A stretch of 46,102 nt of DNA from Candidatus Krumholzibacteriia bacterium (lineage in GTDB: Bacteria > Krumholzibacteriota > Krumholzibacteriia > Krumholzibacteriales > Krumholzibacteriaceae): the NCBI GenBank assembly GCA_025453655.1, contig JALOPX010000006.1, positions 1-46,102 of the forward strand. Reading direction: 5' to 3'. Positions 28,970 through 36,630 of the stretch are shown here, piece after piece. The notes under the pieces were generated by a model, which saw only the letters and a list, made by a program, of their open reading frames with translations, searched no databases and was not told where the DNA came from. The translations under genes were made by a program, and so were the position numbers. How positions within the stretch are numbered: the stretch's first letter is position 1; each line of letters starts with the position of its first letter.

Positions 28970-29410
28970 CTATTTCTCCCCCCACTTTTCCTTCGATATC
29001 TTCTCGAGGAGATTGTCTATCTGACCGCGGATCCTCTCGTTCTGATCGGGCTCGAAAAGCACCTTCTTGACCCTGCCCTGATCGTCCTTCTTCACGTATC
29101 TGATGGCCTTGATATTCTCCATCGGGATCAGGATGTCCTTGCTGACGCGCACCTCTATGTTCCGCTCGTCGAGGTTCTTGTCGTTGTTGTTATACGGGTG
29201 CATGCCCATTCCCCATCCGTGCACGAACATGCTGCAGATGATCGCCCTGAAGGTGTTCTGCCTCTGGACCGTGTCGAGTTCGAAGGTGTCCTGGAACTTC
29301 TCCATCATCCCGTCGATGACGATCTGGAGTTTCTTGAGGGTCTCCTGCTTCGGTTCCGTGTTGAGGAGCCTGTGGAAGACCTCTTTGAGGATCTTTTCAG
29401 TGATTTCCAT
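28970..29410 (-). CDS. Uncharacterised 146-aa protein
   Basis: Minus-strand ORF starting MEITEKILKEVFHRLLNTEPKQETLKKLQIVIDGMMEKFQDTF; compositionally ordinary, no strong competing + strand ORF. Confidence 0.7.
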   Translation of the reverse strand: MEITEKILKEVFHRLLNTEPKQETLKKLQIVIDGMMEKFQDTFELDTVQRQNTFRAIICSMFVHGWGMGMHPYNNNDKNLDERNIEVRVSKDILIPMENIKAIRYVKKDDQGRVKKVLFEPDQNERIRGQIDNLLEKISKEKWGEK

Positions 29411-29559
29411 ATTCCGCTCTCGCCCCCGCGCTGTTAAATCGAACGAAAGTATCGCCGCAAACGCAACATGCCGTCTGGATGGAAATAGCAAAAAGAGGAC
29501 CAAAGGCGCGCCTTCCCCGGTCTTTTCCATCGAAGCCTCGCGGGGTGTGGGTGAAATCT

Positions 29560-29577
29560 CCGGGGGCCGGCCCCCGG
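29560..29577. repeat. Perfect 18-bp palindrome CCGGGGGCCGGCCCCCGG
   Basis: Read directly; lies between divergent genes. Confidence 0.85.
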
Positions 29578-29584
29578 GCGCAAA

Positions 29585-29618
29585 GGCCTCCGTCCCGTCA
29601 TCCGCCGGGACGGAGGCC
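29585..29618. repeat. Inverted repeat with perfect 13-bp arms GGCCTCCGTCCCG / CGGGACGGAGGCC, 8-nt loop
   Basis: Read directly; ends just upstream of the GGAGG of the gene at 29635. Confidence 0.85.
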
Positions 29619-29634
29619 CGGTTGGAGGCGGGAA

Positions 29635-30105
29635 ATGGCACGGTTCTGGCACGAAGGGATGAAATGGTCCGTAAGGGAAGGAGCGGAGTTGCACGTTAAC
29701 ACAGAAGTCACCGTTTTCATGCAAAAAGCGATATATTACGTCAGCAGGCTCATGGCCGCGAGAGGCGTGGTCGAAATGACCGACAGGAGCCTGAACTTCG
29801 AGGTTTCGAGCCTCGATTCCGCCTTCGGCATAAGGGACGTGTCAATCGACCTTTCCACCCTCCTGGAAGTGAGGATAGAGTGCGGCGATCTTAACCCGAG
29901 GATCATCGTCACGGCCGCCTGCGGAAAATACGAGTTCGTCCTTTCCCGCGGGCAGGAGCTCTACGACAGGCTCCGCGAGCATATTCACAACCCGTCGTTT
30001 GCACTCGACGCCGGCGCGGGAGCCGCGGTCACCCTGAAGTGCGGATGCGGCAGCGAGATAAACAGCCTCTACCGTTTCTGCCCGTGGTGCGGCTCCAGGA
30101 TGTGA
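29635..30105 (+). CDS. PH-like (YcxB/GRAM-type) domain protein with C-terminal zinc ribbon
   Basis: ATG 29635 preceded by GGAGGCGGG; LKCGCGSEINSLYRFCPWCGSRM at the C-terminus. Confidence 0.6.
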   Translation: MARFWHEGMKWSVREGAELHVNTEVTVFMQKAIYYVSRLMAARGVVEMTDRSLNFEVSSLDSAFGIRDVSIDLSTLLEVRIECGDLNPRIIVTAACGKYEFVLSRGQELYDRLREHIHNPSFALDAGAGAAVTLKCGCGSEINSLYRFCPWCGSRM

Positions 30106-30132
30106 CGGGCAAGGGCCGGGTTCATTTTTCAG

Positions 30133-30161
30133 TTGTCCTCCCTCCCCATATTTATTACATT
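30133..30161 (+). promoter_or_regulatory. Weak predicted promoter TTGTCC - N17 - TACATT
   Basis: 4/6 matches at each hexamer, 17-bp spacer, upstream of the lipoprotein ORF. Confidence 0.35.
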
Positions 30162-30224
30162 GATTCCGGGTTATGATTCCGGCCGGCAAGGCCGTATGCG
30201 CGTATACCTTTTGAGGAGGTCCAT

Positions 30225-30575
30225 ATGAGACGGGCCATGTTGATGATGATATCAGCCGTATTGATGCTGTCGTTCTTCTCGTCGGGATGCAAGGACGATT
30301 CTCAGGAAGCCTCCGAGACCGGTCTCAGGATCGTCACGGATGGATGCATCGAATTCGGCATTTATATCCATATAGATGACGAGCCTCAGGGCATGATCTC
30401 TTCGCTCGAGCCGGCCAACATCCTTCTTCCCGCGGGAACATACGAGCTTTTCGCGCGCAGCAACGCGGCATGGAACGGCAACGAGCTCTGCTGGACGGGA
30501 CAGTACACGGTCAGCGACGGTTCGCTGACGACGGTCACGCTTACCTGCAGCGAAGAGCAGTTCTGCGGAGATTGA
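30225..30575 (+). CDS. Small predicted lipoprotein
   Basis: Signal peptide with lipobox-like FFSSGC; strong upstream SD GAGGAGG. Confidence 0.65.
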   Translation: MRRAMLMMISAVLMLSFFSSGCKDDSQEASETGLRIVTDGCIEFGIYIHIDDEPQGMISSLEPANILLPAGTYELFARSNAAWNGNELCWTGQYTVSDGSLTTVTLTCSEEQFCGD

Positions 30576-30633
30576 TCCTCGGAGCGCCCCGTCCGGGGCG
30601 CGGCAGATCCGGAACGGGACGAATCGCAGTTTA

Positions 30634-30670
30634 AGAAGGCCCTTTCTCATTATGAGCGAAGGGCCTTTTC
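30634..30670 (+). terminator. Rho-independent terminator after the lipoprotein gene
   Basis: AAGGCCCTT (30636-30644) / AAGGGCCTT (30659-30667) with inner CTCA/TGAG pairing, followed by TTC. Confidence 0.65.
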
Positions 30671-30740
30671 ACGTCTATCCCCGCATATTGTAACATCAAG
30701 CCGGACAAGGAATTAAAAAAATAGAGCCTCCCGGCCCGCA

Positions 30741-30757
30741 TGGCACATTACTTGCGG
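30741..30757 (+). promoter_or_regulatory. Predicted sigma-54 (-24/-12) promoter TGGCACATTACTTGCGG
   Basis: Matches TGGCACR-N4-TTGC with the exact -24/-12 spacing; intergenic, upstream of the MglA-like gene. Confidence 0.7.
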
Positions 30758-30766
30758 AAACCGCAA

Positions 30767-30898
30767 ATTGGTCGGGGTGGATTCTACAGATACCGACGTA
30801 GACAGTGAACACCCTAGCTCAAGTGACGCGACCTGCTCCGGATTCTGCTTCCTTGCCTGTGCACCGAGTGAGCGGGATGTAGGCCGCCCCGACTTCAA
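30767..30898 (+). ncRNA. Candidate structured RNA / leader upstream of the MglA-like GTPase gene
   Basis: GTCGGGGTGG (30771-30780) pairs with CCGCCCCGAC (30884-30893), 10 bp with one G-U; inner CTACA/TGTAG and CCC-GCTCA/TGAGCGGG helices; non-coding in the ORF track. Confidence 0.5.
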
Positions 30899-30919
30899 AC
30901 TCTAAGGAGATAACAGGAG

Positions 30920-32071
30920 ATGGCTGTTTACAATTACGCCGGCGGAGAGGTCAACATCAAGATAGTTTACTACGGCCCGGGTCTGAGCGGGAAGACCACG
31001 AATCTCGAGCACATGTATTCGAAGCTCCCGAGGGAGAACAAGGGCAAGATGGTCTCCATGAAGACTAGGACGGACAGGACGCTCTTTTTCGATTTTCTCC
31101 CGATAGAGGTCGACGGGCTCAACGGGATGACCGCGCGTTTTCTCCTTTACACCGTTCCCGGACAGGTCTATTACAACGCCACGCGAAAACTGGTTCTGAA
31201 GGGGGCCGACGCCGTGGTTTTCGTGGCCGATTCGGATCCCGAGAGGATGGACGACAACAGGGAAAGCCTCTCCAACCTCGAGGAGAACCTCAACGAGCTG
31301 GGATTGTCGCTCTCCGATATTCCGTGGGTCATCCAGTACAACAAGCGCGATCTTCCGGACCGCATGGAAATCGGGGCCCTCGACGCGGCTCTCAACAAAT
31401 GGAACGCGACCTCCTACGAGGCCGTCGCCACGACGGGGCAGGGTGTTTACGAGACCTTCGAAGGAATAGCCCGCAAGGTTTTCAGATCTCTCAACGAAGC
31501 CATGAAGAATCCGGCGGCGGCGCCGCAGAATGAAGATAAACCCGCCTCAGTGGAGGTCAGGCCCGAGGTCGTGGCGAAGGGGAAAAAGGGAGTTTATGAC
31601 TCAGAGACGGACAAGAGCGAATCTTTGTGTTACGCAGAGGAGAGAGAAGAGGAGCACGAATCTGTCTCTGAGTTGATTGAAAACGTACTCAGCGACGGGG
31701 AGAAGAAGGAAAGCATAGACATGAACTCCACCAGGGAAGGGTATGAGGATTACGGGCACATGGTGGAGCTTGGAAACGGAGCGGCTTCCCCCGATGCGGG
31801 AAAAGCCGCCGCTGACGAATCCCCGGCCGGCGACCCGGCGGGATTGGATATCATAAACGATCCGCTGGAAAAGCTCTGCGAATGCCCGGGCGGGGACGCC
31901 GGCGGGGAATCGACGGCCGCCGGGCCTCGCAAGGAAGAGGCTGCAGCCGGCGCCGTCGCCTGCATGGTCGCCGAAAAGACGCTCACGGTCGCGCTCGAGC
32001 TGTCCGAGGAGGAGATCCGGGGCAACGTCCCGGTCAGGATCATCCTCGATATAAAAGTCGCCTCGTCCTGA
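30920..32071 (+). CDS. MglA-like small GTPase with long acidic C-terminal extension
   Basis: YYGPGLSGKTTNLEHMYSKLP (P-loop), DFLPIEVDGLNGMTARFLLYTVPGQVYYNATRKLVLKGADAVVFVADS, QYNKRDLP. Confidence 0.9.
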   Translation: MAVYNYAGGEVNIKIVYYGPGLSGKTTNLEHMYSKLPRENKGKMVSMKTRTDRTLFFDFLPIEVDGLNGMTARFLLYTVPGQVYYNATRKLVLKGADAVVFVADSDPERMDDNRESLSNLEENLNELGLSLSDIPWVIQYNKRDLPDRMEIGALDAALNKWNATSYEAVATTGQGVYETFEGIARKVFRSLNEAMKNPAAAPQNEDKPASVEVRPEVVAKGKKGVYDSETDKSESLCYAEEREEEHESVSELIENVLSDGEKKESIDMNSTREGYEDYGHMVELGNGAASPDAGKAAADESPAGDPAGLDIINDPLEKLCECPGGDAGGESTAAGPRKEEAAAGAVACMVAEKTLTVALELSEEEIRGNVPVRIILDIKVASS

Positions 32072-32167
32072 TCCGCCTTAAAAAGTGCTTGACCGGCGGC
32101 TCCAATCATCCCAAGATATAAGCATGTATCGGCACGCGGCCCGCATTATCGTCGCAGGGGGCGAAAG

Positions 32168-32536
32168 ATGGCAAGGATCCTTATCGTCGATGACGAAGTG
32201 AACGTCAGGAACCTGTACAGCGAAGAACTCGAAGGCGAAGGGTACGAGACGATCCTCGCCGAGAACATCGCAGAAGCCCTCGCGGCCGTCGGGAAAGGCG
32301 CGCCGGATCTGATAGTTCTCGACATCAAGCTCGGCGACGAGAGCGGCATCGACGCCCTCATGCAGATCGCCGACAGGCACAAGAACATCCCGGTCATCCT
32401 CAATTCCGCCTATTCGGTCTACAAGGACAATTTCCAGACATGGGCCGCCGACGCCTATATAGTGAAATCGGCGGATCTCAAGCCTCTGAAGGACAAGATA
32501 AAGGAACTGCTCGAGAGAAAGGAGATGCCGCAGTGA
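32168..32536 (+). CDS. Single-domain response regulator (CheY-like)
   Basis: ILIVDDEVNVRNLY, DLIVLDIKLGDESG, YIVKSADLKPLKD; acidic pair, Asp and Lys retained. Confidence 0.92.
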   Translation: MARILIVDDEVNVRNLYSEELEGEGYETILAENIAEALAAVGKGAPDLIVLDIKLGDESGIDALMQIADRHKNIPVILNSAYSVYKDNFQTWAADAYIVKSADLKPLKDKIKELLERKEMPQ

Positions 32537-32976
32537 CGAGGGCAGCGATAGCGGCTCTGGCGATCGCCCTGATGATGCTCGCGCAGCCGGCGCGGACCGC
32601 CGCGGGCGAAGAGCATGTTTCCGGCGGCGGCATCTTCGACGACTATCTCAACCCCGTTGAAAATCCCTCCTTCGCCGGCCTTGCCGGCATTTCGTTCAGC
32701 AGCTCGGCGGGATTCCTGTACTCGTCCGGCGGGACGCGCGGCTCTGACGGATCGGCATTCTACATGGGGCATTTCAGCTGCGATCTCGCATCCAACCTGA
32801 CGCTCCGGTGGGATGTGGGGCTGCGTTCGTCGATGGTCGGTCCCGAAGCGGGAGGCGATCCGGAATTTTTCATCCCCAACATCGATCTCACTTACAGGCC
32901 GAGCGACAGGCTGATGTTCACGCTGCGGTTCGGCCGGTACGATATGGGCACGCAGTCTTACCTTATGCGCCGCTGA
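32533..32976 (+). CDS. Predicted secreted/outer-membrane protein, short
   Basis: GTG 32533 overlaps the response-regulator stop; signal peptide MTRAAIAALAIALMMLAQPARTAAGE; alternating beta-like segments. Confidence 0.55.
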   Translation: MTRAAIAALAIALMMLAQPARTAAGEEHVSGGGIFDDYLNPVENPSFAGLAGISFSSSAGFLYSSGGTRGSDGSAFYMGHFSCDLASNLTLRWDVGLRSSMVGPEAGGDPEFFIPNIDLTYRPSDRLMFTLRFGRYDMGTQSYLMRR

Positions 32977-33082
32977 CGCCGCTGCTGCTCTCCGGACCAT
33001 AATATCCTTGACATAAAGGCCGTTGCCGGGCTAGCCTCAATCGTACCCGAACACCTGTGGATTTCTTCGAGGGGGGTCCGAG

Positions 33083-34240
33083 ATGGGGTTGAGCTGGGAC
33101 AAGCTGCTTGAATTTACAAAGGGCGAGGTCAAGGAGGAGGGCAGGGAAATCGCGCGGCTGAAACGGCGGTGCGACTCCGGAGAGGCCCGTACGGATGAGA
33201 TGCTCGAGCTGGCGAAGCATCTGCTCAGGAGAAAAGAAGCGGGAAAATCAGAGAAGCTGATGAGGGAACTGCTCGCCAGGGCGGATGTCACCGAGGACAC
33301 GCTGACGGAGATATGCTCGCTCTTCGAGGATACCGGCAATTACGAGGCGGCCTTCGAGGGGTACCAGCGCTACAGGGAGATGGTGAGCTGCAACGCCTTT
33401 CCCATATACAGGATGGGAAGGCTGCTCGAGCTCCAGGGCAGGCTCGACGAGGCCATTCTTCTTCACAGGGAGGCGGTGGCGGTCGATCCGGAAAACCCCG
33501 AATGCTATTACCGGCTGGGCGTGGCATGCACGAAGAGCCGGCGTTTCAGCGAGGCCGAGGAAAATTACCGCAAAGCCATAGAGATAGATCCCACGCACTC
33601 GAAATCTTATACGAATCTCGGATACATACTCGACCTGAACGGGAAGAGAAGCGCGGCGCTTCAACAGTTCAGGAAGGCGGTTCAGCACAATCCGAGAAGC
33701 GCCGAGGCGCATTTCAATCTGGGCGCGCTGTACGGCGAGGAGGGCGACAAGGATCTCGCGATAAAGGAATTCCGCATCGGGCTGGAATTGGATCCCTCCT
33801 GCGTCGAAGGCCACTACAACCTCGGCATCGCCCTCATCAACGAGGGGCATCTCGACGAAGCGCTCGAGGAGTTCAGCAGGATACTGAGGCTCGAGAGCGA
33901 TAACGTGAACGCGCTTTTCTACAAGGGGCTCATCTATTACAGGAAAGGCCTTTACGCGCGGGCGATCAAGCACCTTCAGCAGGCGGTCCATCTCAATCCC
34001 GGCAACTCGACCATACTTTATTATGTCGGCGAATGTTTCAACAAGCTGGAACAGCCCGACAAGGCCAAGGAATATTTCAAACGCGTGGCCGAAATCAATC
34101 CGGACGATCAGAGGGTATATTTCAGCATGGGGATCGCATGCGAAAAACAGGACGACAAAAGCACGGCCCGCGAATGGTACAGGATGGCCGCGGCCGGGGC
34201 TCCGACCGTACTCAGGGAGACGCACCGCATATCCGGATGA
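33083..34240 (+). CDS. TPR repeat protein
   Basis: Many TPR units (CYYRLGVACTKSRRFSEAEENYRKAIEIDPTHSKSYTNLGYIL...). Confidence 0.9.
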   Translation: MGLSWDKLLEFTKGEVKEEGREIARLKRRCDSGEARTDEMLELAKHLLRRKEAGKSEKLMRELLARADVTEDTLTEICSLFEDTGNYEAAFEGYQRYREMVSCNAFPIYRMGRLLELQGRLDEAILLHREAVAVDPENPECYYRLGVACTKSRRFSEAEENYRKAIEIDPTHSKSYTNLGYILDLNGKRSAALQQFRKAVQHNPRSAEAHFNLGALYGEEGDKDLAIKEFRIGLELDPSCVEGHYNLGIALINEGHLDEALEEFSRILRLESDNVNALFYKGLIYYRKGLYARAIKHLQQAVHLNPGNSTILYYVGECFNKLEQPDKAKEYFKRVAEINPDDQRVYFSMGIACEKQDDKSTAREWYRMAAAGAPTVLRETHRISG

Positions 34241-35784
34241 AATCCGCAATACTTTCAAGACGCCTTGCTTTCGCCGCGGTACTGCCGCTTCTTCTGCTTC
34301 CCTCGGGGATTCTCGCTTCCAACGAGACCATCGACGTAGACAGCTGGATCTATCCGGCCTTCCGGACCCTCGAGCTGGCGGGCATGGTCGATCTGCCGCC
34401 CCGCATGCCATGGACAAGAAGCGAGGCGGAGTTTTTTCTCGACCGGGCGCTTCAATCGCTCGGAGACGGCGGGGCGGCTCCCACCGCGCGGCAGGGCTTC
34501 CTTCTGGAACGGCTGAAGGGCGAATTCCACGGGAAGGCTTCCCGGCCCGCGGACCGCGAGGACGGCCCCCTCTGGTGCATGAGGGAGGGGGCGCGGTTCG
34601 CCGCCTTCGATCTGTCGGCGGGCGCGTCGTACGGCAAAAACGCTCCGGCAGGACGGGAAGGGCCGTCGGGCTCGGCGGTCCCGGAGTTACTCGCCGATCT
34701 GGGCAGGGGGCTGACCCTCTTTTCATCCTACAGCGCGAGGCTCGAGCGCGAGTCCGGCTCCAACGTGTCGGGTGAAAAGCCGTCGCCGAGGGAAAAAAGC
34801 TTCAGGGGCCTGAGGTCGGAGTACCGCCGCGGGTACATTTCGGTCACGGGTAACAGGTGGGCGCTTCTCGCGGGGAGGGACCACATCCACTGGGGGCCGG
34901 GCCGCGATGAGGGGCTCATCATGTCCAGGACCGCGGGATCGATCGACCAGATCTCGGCGATGGTGGAGATGGGCCGGTTCAGGCTCAGCGCGGTGCAGGC
35001 CGTGCTCGACCCGGAGATCCCGAGGCGCCTCGCGGGGCATCGCCTCGAGATTTCGCTGCCGCGGAAAATCAGGCTCGGCATAAGCGAAACGGTGGTATAC
35101 ACGGGAAGAGGCCTTGATTTCTCGTACCTCATCCCGGCCGGATCCTTCTACGCCAACCAGTACAACGAGAGGGACGACGACAACATCCTCTGGGGCCTCG
35201 ACCTGAAGGTGCCTCTTCGCGCGGGGATGATCGCCCACGGCGAGCTCCTCGTCGACGATTTCCAGTACGAGGGCAGGGGGACCGCCCCGGACAGGCTGGC
35301 ATTCAACATCTCGATCGAGGCGCTCGCCGCCCCGTTCGGACGCGACGTCGAGATAACGGCCGGATATACGTATGTCGATATCTTCACATACGCGCACAAG
35401 GATTCGCTGCTCGCACGGTACGTGACCGGCGACGGCGATCCCCTGGTCAATCCGATCATCGGTTCCCCCCTCGGTCCCGATTCCGACAGATGGAATCTCG
35501 GCGCCTCGGTGGCGATAACCGCCCGTTTCACGGCGGAGGCCGGCGTGACGCTGACGAGGCGGGGCGACGGCAACGATCTCCGCGAATGGGAAAGGGGATC
35601 CGATCCGGACCCCTCGTTTCCGAGCGGAACGACCCTGGACGAAAGGATATTCCTCCTCGGAGGATCGTTCGATCTCGGAAAGGGGTCTTCGGTCTTCGGG
35701 AGCGCCGGCCTGGCGCGCTTCACGGGCCCGGACAGGGACGGGGATGGAAGTTTCGCGTATCTCGGAATGGTACTGGATTTCTGA
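34237..35784 (+). CDS. Capsule-assembly Wzi-like outer-membrane beta-barrel protein
   Basis: Signal peptide; GNRWALLAGRDHIHWGPGRDEGLIMSRTAGSIDQIS; beta-barrel-like alternation ending in aromatic F; ATGA overlap with the TPR gene. Confidence 0.65.
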   Translation: MKSAILSRRLAFAAVLPLLLLPSGILASNETIDVDSWIYPAFRTLELAGMVDLPPRMPWTRSEAEFFLDRALQSLGDGGAAPTARQGFLLERLKGEFHGKASRPADREDGPLWCMREGARFAAFDLSAGASYGKNAPAGREGPSGSAVPELLADLGRGLTLFSSYSARLERESGSNVSGEKPSPREKSFRGLRSEYRRGYISVTGNRWALLAGRDHIHWGPGRDEGLIMSRTAGSIDQISAMVEMGRFRLSAVQAVLDPEIPRRLAGHRLEISLPRKIRLGISETVVYTGRGLDFSYLIPAGSFYANQYNERDDDNILWGLDLKVPLRAGMIAHGELLVDDFQYEGRGTAPDRLAFNISIEALAAPFGRDVEITAGYTYVDIFTYAHKDSLLARYVTGDGDPLVNPIIGSPLGPDSDRWNLGASVAITARFTAEAGVTLTRRGDGNDLREWERGSDPDPSFPSGTTLDERIFLLGGSFDLGKGSSVFGSAGLARFTGPDRDGDGSFAYLGMVLDF

Positions 35785-36608
35785 TGACGAGAATGATTAA
35801 AGCGTTCCTTCTCATTCGTCCGCACAACGTGGCGGCCGCGCTGCTGTGCGTGGCTTCCGGGTTCTGGATGGCCGCGTGGCCCGCGCGCGTCCCCCTTCCC
35901 CTCCTTTTCGCCGTGGCCCTCGTCACTGCGGCCGGCAACGTGATAAACGACTGCTGCGACAGGGATATCGACAGCATAAACAAGCCGCGCCGCGTGATCC
36001 CCTCGGGAGGGATGACGGTGCGCGTGGCCTTTTCAGTGTATATCTCCATGCTCCTGCTCCTCGGCGCGACGCTCTTTTTCATGAGCCCTGCGCAGGCGGC
36101 GTGGATCGCCGCGTGGGCCCTGCTCCTGCATCTTTACTCGGCAAGGCTCAAGAGGGTCTACCTCGCGGGAAACATCCTCGTCTCGATGGTGACGGCAAGC
36201 GGATTCACGCTCGGCGCGTTCGCCGGAGCCGACATCCGCCAGGGCGTCCTGCCATCGATCTACACATTTTTTTTCGTCATGGGAAGGGAACTGGTCAAGG
36301 ATTGCGAGGATGTGGAGGGGGACGGGACCTGCGGAGCGAGGACCGTGCCCGTCGTCTCGGGCCGCGCGGCCGCGATGAACATGGCGGCGACGATATTCAT
36401 CCTTCTCGCGGCGGCGTTCCCGGTCCCTTATTTCGCCGGGATTTACAACCACGCCTACGCCGCCATCATGCTCATTTCAGTCTTGCCGATACTGGCGATA
36501 TCCTCCATATTTGCGCTTCGCGGAAGGAATCCCGGGCTGATCAGCGTGATGCTGAAGGTGGGCATGTATTTCGGCATCGCCGCGTTTCTGCTGGGAACGA
36601 TAATGTGA
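35784..36608 (+). CDS. UbiA-family prenyltransferase
   Basis: NDCCDRDIDSINKPRRVIPSG and KDCEDVEGD Asp-rich motifs, multi-TM. Confidence 0.85.
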   Translation: MTRMIKAFLLIRPHNVAAALLCVASGFWMAAWPARVPLPLLFAVALVTAAGNVINDCCDRDIDSINKPRRVIPSGGMTVRVAFSVYISMLLLLGATLFFMSPAQAAWIAAWALLLHLYSARLKRVYLAGNILVSMVTASGFTLGAFAGADIRQGVLPSIYTFFFVMGRELVKDCEDVEGDGTCGARTVPVVSGRAAAMNMAATIFILLAAAFPVPYFAGIYNHAYAAIMLISVLPILAISSIFALRGRNPGLISVMLKVGMYFGIAAFLLGTIM

Positions 36609-36630
36609 TCCATCGAAAGGGGAGCGGGAG

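Noticed and set aside
30771-30893. Interpretation of the mglA leader as 6S RNA, SRP RNA or a known riboswitch
   Set aside because: I could not match the SRP apical motif or the conserved core of any riboswitch by eye; length is short for 6S. Left as unclassified structured RNA.
33008-33037. Promoter TTGACA with TAGCCT 18 bp downstream before the TPR gene
   Set aside because: The -35 is perfect but the -10 matches only 3/6; too weak to list as a feature.
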